Assembly (NCBI GenBank): GCA_002943765.1
Contig: PQWQ01000025.1
Coordinates: 310,001-374,000 of the forward strand
DNA from: Psoroptes ovis
Taxonomy: Eukaryota > Arthropoda > Arachnida > Sarcoptiformes > Psoroptidae
Length of the DNA stretch: 64,000 bases
Direction: 5' to 3'
The notes beneath the pieces were generated by a model. The model saw only the letters and a list, made by a program, of their open reading frames with translations. It was not told where the DNA came from and searched no databases. The position numbers and the translations under genes are program-made. Positions 58,501 to 64,000 of the stretch are shown piece after piece (position 1 is the first letter of the stretch; the number at the start of each line of letters is the position of its first letter).

Positions 58501-61500
58501 GATACAATCGATGATGAATCGAAACAATTAACACCGCAACCAAAATGTGATACGAACAACAATAACCTTCAAATGATCATTAATCTTAAAGAATCATCGG
58601 TCGATGATGATTCAGCACTGGAATCGATGTCATCATTGCCACCACCTCCACCGCCACTACCACCAATGCAATCGATAAGTGATCAATTTGATCAGCTGAT
58701 TCACCGAACAGAATTAGCTGTTGATTCGTTGGATAAATTTCCGCCTCCTCCTCCGCCGCCCCCTCCTCCTCCTCATCCTTCATCAACGAGATCAATTCCA
58801 CCACCGACAAAACCTAAACCAAAGCTAAATGCTCAACATCAAACGCAACAATCTTTGGCTGATAAGCTGAAAGCCATACTGGTGATGGACGAATCGACGA
58901 TTGATCATCATTCGAATAGCATTCATTATCATCAACCATCACCATCGATATGTTCGATTGATTCGGCCGTCTCCGATTCGCCATCCGCTACATCGACATC
59001 CGACACCATGATGACCATAAACAACAATAGCAACCTGAATGATGATCGATCATCTACGGCATCCAGTTCGATATTGGACACCGCCAACAACAATCGAAGT
59101 TCGCTATCATCCAACGATAATACGATGGCCATGGCTACAATAATGAATCCACAACGTGATGATACGATTAGCGTTGTTAGCAGTAGCGATGGGATCGCTA
59201 CGAATAGTTCGAATAGTAATCAATCGGATTACAATGATAATTCATCACCACTGCCTGGTGGTGCTGCAATCGGTGCTAATCAATTCGGCCAGCAACCGCC
59301 ACCACCACCACCTGGTCAGCAGCTCGTACGTGTCCCAATTCAGGCCGCAACAACGACGACGGCTATGGTCCCAATGGCAGCTGCGGCTGCAATTGCTCAA
59401 GTTCACAATAATCAATTGTACAACCAGCAACAACAGCAGCAGCAACAAAAATTGCTACAAACTCAGCTGTTGCTGAATCATCAGCAACAACAGTTGCAAC
59501 ATGCGCAGCAGCAGCAACAACCGCCGCATCAATTGATGATGACACCGCAACAAATTCAAGCCATAACCAATTCAAAATTTATAACCAAACAAATTGTCGA
59601 TCAGCAGCAGCGAACGCAACGTTTGCCATTGCCACAATCTCAGCAACAGCAGCAAAATGGCAACGTAGCCGCAGCGGTCACAATGACATTGAACGGTGAA
59701 CCACAATCCGAATGGGAACGTGATTATGACCTCGCCGAATACGCCGCCAAATTCTTTAACCGCCATAAACGAAGCGATTACGCAGGAGCGGTGTGTGGCT
59801 TCAATGGTCAAATAATTCGTACGTTAACGCGTAGCAAACAACGTAAAACGTCGACTGAGACAAGTCAAAATAGCCCCGAATCATTTTTGACACCCACCGA
59901 AATGATAGCATGGACATCGAATCAGCTGATACCGACATCACATGTACATTTGAACATACCACAAAACATTACTCTCGCGTGTTCAATTTTCAAAGAATTG
60001 AATCGATATCTACAACAGCAACAACAACAACAATCGAATGATCATAAAAAACAATCGGAAAACAATCACGATATTCGATTTATACAATCGATGATTGGAC
60101 ACGGTATCGAACGTGAAGAATTACGTGATGAAATATTTGTACAATTAATTCGACAATCGAATGATAATCCATCGAAAGAGCAAACAATCCGCTGCTGGGC
60201 GCTACTAGCGCTATCTACCGCTGCATTTATGCCCAGTAAACAGCTTCAACGATACTTGTTGACGTATTTACGCCGTCATTTACGTGCAACCAACACATCG
60301 ATTGCTTGTTATGCACAATTTTGCATCGACAACTTGCATACAGGCCGCTTATCAGCTCGCCGTTTCCCGCCATCTATCGGTGAAATTAAAGCTGTCACCG
60401 CTCTACGATCATTGGTTTGTCGCTTCCACCTGTTGGATGGTTCAACCAAAGCTCTGGATTTGCATCCAGCCGATACAGCTGCTGATGCTATTCTAGCATT
60501 GGCCGCTAAACTTGGTCTCCGTAATGTTGATGGTTGGGCCCTGTTCGAGGTTACGCCCGAAGGTGAACGAGTATTGCGTAATCATGATTATGTTGCTGAT
60601 GTGTTGACTTTGTGGGAGCTACGAATTCGTTCCGAGAATAAAAAATCTTCATCATCCGCAGGAGCCAATTCAACCAATGGTGGTCAACAATCATCGATGC
60701 TATCGAATTCACCATCGATTGATTCGCTACTCACTACAAATAGCTGTAAATTTGTGTTTAAAAAACGTCTGTTCCGTAATACGAATGAAATCCCCCGTGA
60801 TACGGCCGAAGTAAGTTTGCTTTATGCACAAGCTGTCCACAGTGTAGTGCGGTTGGATGAATTTCCAGTCAGCGAACGTATTGCGCTGCAGCTGGCCGGT
60901 TTACAAGCTCAAGTGCTGATGGGTGATTTTGTTGATGGCCGTATCCGAAGCTATGAAGATGTCGAAAATTATATCAGTGCCCGAGTACGCCGGTCGGCTG
61001 GCCATAGTTCAATGGAATGGTCAGTAAAAATTGCCGATGCCCACCGGTTATACGGGGCAGGCAAAACAACGCTGGTGGCTAAAGTATGGTATCTATCGTT
61101 GGTAATGCAATACCCGCTATATGGTACGGCGCTGTTCCCAGTCCAATACAAAGGTGTACTACCGATATTCGGCACCCACCCGATACTGTTCGGTATCCAT
61201 TCGCAATCAATTTTGATTGTGACCGCAGCCGATAAACGAATATTGGCCACATATCATTACAGAGATATTGAACAATTGACCATTTATCCGCAAGAATCGT
61301 TGATTACGTTGAAATTGTGCCAACACCAACTGCAGCAGCAGCAGCAGCAACCTACGGCCATGAATAATGATTCGATATCAAATCGATGCTTGACTTTTGA
61401 AACCCTTCAACGTGATGAAATAGCATCGTTGATAGCTTCGTATTCACCGCAACATGCACAGAATCTGATTATTTTGACTCAAAATGGCCACAATGGCAAT

Positions 61501-64000
61501 GGCTACAATGGCGCAATTGTCGATAATTACAACGTATCCGTGCATCAGCAGCAACAACAGCGGCCACGTCGCTTACTAAAAATGACCCTTGAAGATCGTC
61601 TACGGCTGCATTATGAAGTGATCAATTGCCGCCGTCAGCTGATTCAGGCGAATATTATGCGTAAACCTGTGGCCGAACAACAGGCTAAATGGCGTACAAC
61701 ACTCAGGAGATTAGGTGGCGCTGGTAGTGGTAGAGGTGGTAGTGGTACAATAAATCGTTCGAATAAAAAACAAAATCAGCTGATTTTAGATAATGATGAT
61801 TACGCCAATGATGAAGTGCTACGTAATTATCCACGATCATTTTGGTCTTACATCAAAGAACCCCTTACATCAAGCCTGTTGGTCATATCGGATCCCGATC
61901 TGGAAGCGGCTGCGGTCACAATGTTCGAGCAAATCCTTTCGTATTCCGGCTTGCGTAATGATAACACGAGTAATTCGACGAACCTGTCTTCGTCAGCGTC
62001 ATCTTCGACCTTGCTGAGCACCAGCAGCAGCAGCGATGAAGAATGGAGCATGAAACATCTGTCGCAGCAGCAATCCGAGCAGAATCAAATCAAACAAGCG
62101 CAAGCCATATTGGAAAAATGCTTGGGCGGAGATGCTGACATCTTGCGGAATGAATTTTTCCTACAACTCATTCGGCAAACTACTGATCACCCGCTGCCAA
62201 ATTCACGGGTAAACATTAAACACTGGCAGCTCCTGACCCTTGCCTGCTCCCTCACACAACCATCCGATCGACGAATATTGGCCTATCTACACGCCCACCT
62301 GCGCCGGTGTACGTTGGATCAAATAACACGTGAAGGACAATATGCCCAATTTGCGTTGAAAAATTTACAAGGAACATTGGAAACACGTGGCCGCCGACTT
62401 GCACCATCAAGACCTGAAATTGCCGCAACGATTCAATGTCGTCGTGTTTATGCTCGTGTCCATTTTTTGGATGGCCATTTTCAAGCGGTAGAATTTGACG
62501 CATGCGCAGTCATCGCTGAAGTGTTGGAACAAATCCAGCTTAAAATTGGTATTCGTCCGAATGCACCCGGTTACGCACTGTATCAAGTACTGTGTGGTCA
62601 AAATGGTGGCGCTGAACAAGCCCTACAACCTGAAGACAAAGTCGGTGATGCCATTGCATTCTGGGAACGTTGGCATGATGAACATTATCAACAGCCTCAG
62701 CCCCCCCAGCAACCAGCGGTCAATGGAAACGGCCCTATGGTCAATAATGGCCGTAATCCAGATGGCGCCACTATTCAGGACCCTATTCATTATTTCATTT
62801 TTAAGGTTTGTTGTTTGATTACGTAATTTTTGAACTGAATTTTTGAATTTAAATTTCGATTCCCCCCCCCCCGCGAGCAGAAACACCTACAAATCGATAA
62901 TTACATTGACCTAACGGACCCTGTGGAACGTGAGCTGTTATATCATCAAACCTTACACAATGTACGTAATGACCGTTTCCCGTTGACCGAACAAGAAGCC
63001 ATACTATTGGTCGCTATTAGGGCCCAATTGGAATTTGGTGATTCAAGCATAAGTCAAAATAGTCTGCTAATGGTTAATGGTACCAACAACCCTTCGATTG
63101 AAAACAGTTTAGATGACGGGACCTATAGTCAGCTGATTAATAAAACCTTGCCACAGCGATTATCATGTCGTATATCGATCGCAGATGTACGAACCCAGCA
63201 TCAAATTCAAAGCGGTATGGATGCGCAGCAGGCGAAACAAGCATTTTTCAACCTAATTCAATCATGGCCCCTCCATCGTGCCACCGTATTCGAAATATTA
63301 CAAACATACACCAGTTCATGGCCTAAAACCTTATGGTTAGCCATCGATCAAAGTGGTATGCATCTATTACAACCTCGTACTAGGGTATGTTGTATTGCTT
63401 TTTTGTATTTGGGTTGTCCGAAAAGTTTTGGCTGATTAATTAAAGAGAGAGATCATGAAAATCGGACAGAATTTTCCGGACAACCTAATATTTTCGTTTT
63501 TGGTTCTAACTAATAGATTTTTCTTTTGCGAATCAGAATGTCCTTTGTAGCTGTGAATATCGTAATCTAGTCGATTATACGGCCACATCGAATTCGTTGA
63601 TGATCATTGCTAACGTAATGATTTCATCGATGACCAAAGCAGTGAAATATATGTTCATCACTCATCAGGTATGCTATGGTTGAATTTGTTTAAATGAATT
63701 AGGTGGTTATCCGAAAAGTTCTGTCCGCTTAATTAATAGAGTTGTTCATTGAAATCCGCCAGAACTTTTCGGACAACCGAATACATTTGATTGAGCATAT
63801 TTTCACTTATTTCATTCTGTTTAGGCCTTGCAAATATCACAGCTATTACGAGATTATACATCAGCTGTCACGAATAATTCGACCCGATTAATGAATGGTG
63901 ATAAGAACCAAAATCAATCAAATCCGAACGGATCACTAACACCATCGACACCAGCATCTACATCATCATCATCGACCACTACCACCAATAATCAATCATC
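55515..64000 (+). CDS. Unconventional myosin with tandem MyTH4-FERM modules, partial at the right edge
   Basis: This actin motor links filaments to membranes or adhesion proteins. Exons seen are 55515-55682, 55747-58172, 58347-62805, 62881-63384, 63537-63668 and 63825 onward. The motor lacks an N-terminal SH3-like subdomain and begins near ADLIRISNLDENGINENLRI. It has the P-loop GESGAGKT (119-126), switch I NDNSSRFG and switch II DIFGFENF. Three IQ motifs follow at about residues 740-810. Then comes a 450-residue linker with poly-Pro and poly-Gln. MyTH4-1 starts near 59725 and FERM-1 near 60380. MyTH4-2 starts near 61800 (NYPRSFWSYIKEPL) and FERM-2 runs across the edge (KHLQIDNYIDLTDP). No SH3 domain is visible between the modules. 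This fits a class VII-like or class XXII-like myosin, and the class is not settled. Confidence 0.92.
58191..58271 (+). mobile_element. MITE copy, myosin intron 2
   Basis: In the 174-nt intron 58173-58346. It starts 18 nt after the donor. Confidence 0.9.
58341..58349 (+). other. Tandem (NAGNAG) splice acceptor in the myosin gene
   Basis: AAACAGCAG offers two AGs three bases apart. Either keeps frame and changes the protein by one Arg (R-SSTP or RR-SSTP). Confidence 0.6.
63408..63490 (+). mobile_element. MITE copy, myosin intron 4
   Basis: In the 152-nt intron 63385-63536. Left end TTGGGTTGTCCGAAAAG. Confidence 0.9.
63699..63782 (+). mobile_element. MITE copy, myosin intron 5
   Basis: In the 156-nt intron 63669-63824. 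Left end TTAGGTGGTTATCCG. Confidence 0.9.

Overview
The window looks like a gene-dense stretch of an arthropod genome. The best guess is an acariform (astigmatid, dust-mite-like) mite. This is inferred from the AT-rich sequence, very short introns (mostly 55-90 nt with GT-AG ends), low-complexity Gln/Asn/Ser runs inside otherwise conserved animal proteins, and gene content that is wholly metazoan. There are no prokaryotic signals. Species is not proven by anything seen here.

Layout, left to right. (-) MAP-kinase phosphatase, running off the left edge. (-) CPEB/Orb2-type translational regulator. (+) MARCH5 mitochondrial E3 ligase. (-) insulin-degrading enzyme. (+) 5-oxoprolinase. (-) PDE11-type dual-GAF phosphodiesterase. 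(+) WDR54-like WD protein. (-) SRSF4/5/6 (B52) splicing factor. (+) HDAC3. (+) ANCHR-like abscission regulator. About 8 kb without a recognisable gene. (+) peptide-type class A GPCR. (-) ribosomal protein L35. About 8 kb of repeat-rich sequence. (+) a large myosin with two MyTH4-FERM modules, running off the right edge. Exon joins were built by hand from GT/AG sites, phase and family conservation. Every complete join closes in frame.

The genes are unrelated housekeeping and signalling genes packed tightly. Three pairs are divergent (IDE/OPLAH, PDE/WDR54, SRSF/HDAC3) and share intergenic regions of 0.6-1 kb. Four pairs are convergent (MARCH5/IDE, OPLAH/PDE, WDR54/SRSF, GPCR/RpL35). The OPLAH and PDE stop codons are only 5 bp apart.

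The dominant non-genic signal is a family of about 80-bp inverted-repeat elements (mariner-type MITEs), with 32 copies recognised. None lies in a coding exon and many lie in introns. An intron carrying a copy is generally longer than its neighbours by about one element length. Ten copies sit within 3 kb at 49.7-52.7 kb, upstream of the myosin gene. Other unexplained signals are CTCF-like GCGCCATCT motifs near promoters, a 16-nt GACGTA...TACGTC palindrome in five places, a 151-bp near-perfect hairpin, a run of stem-loops at 38.2 kb, and hairpins or tandem repeats near gene ends.
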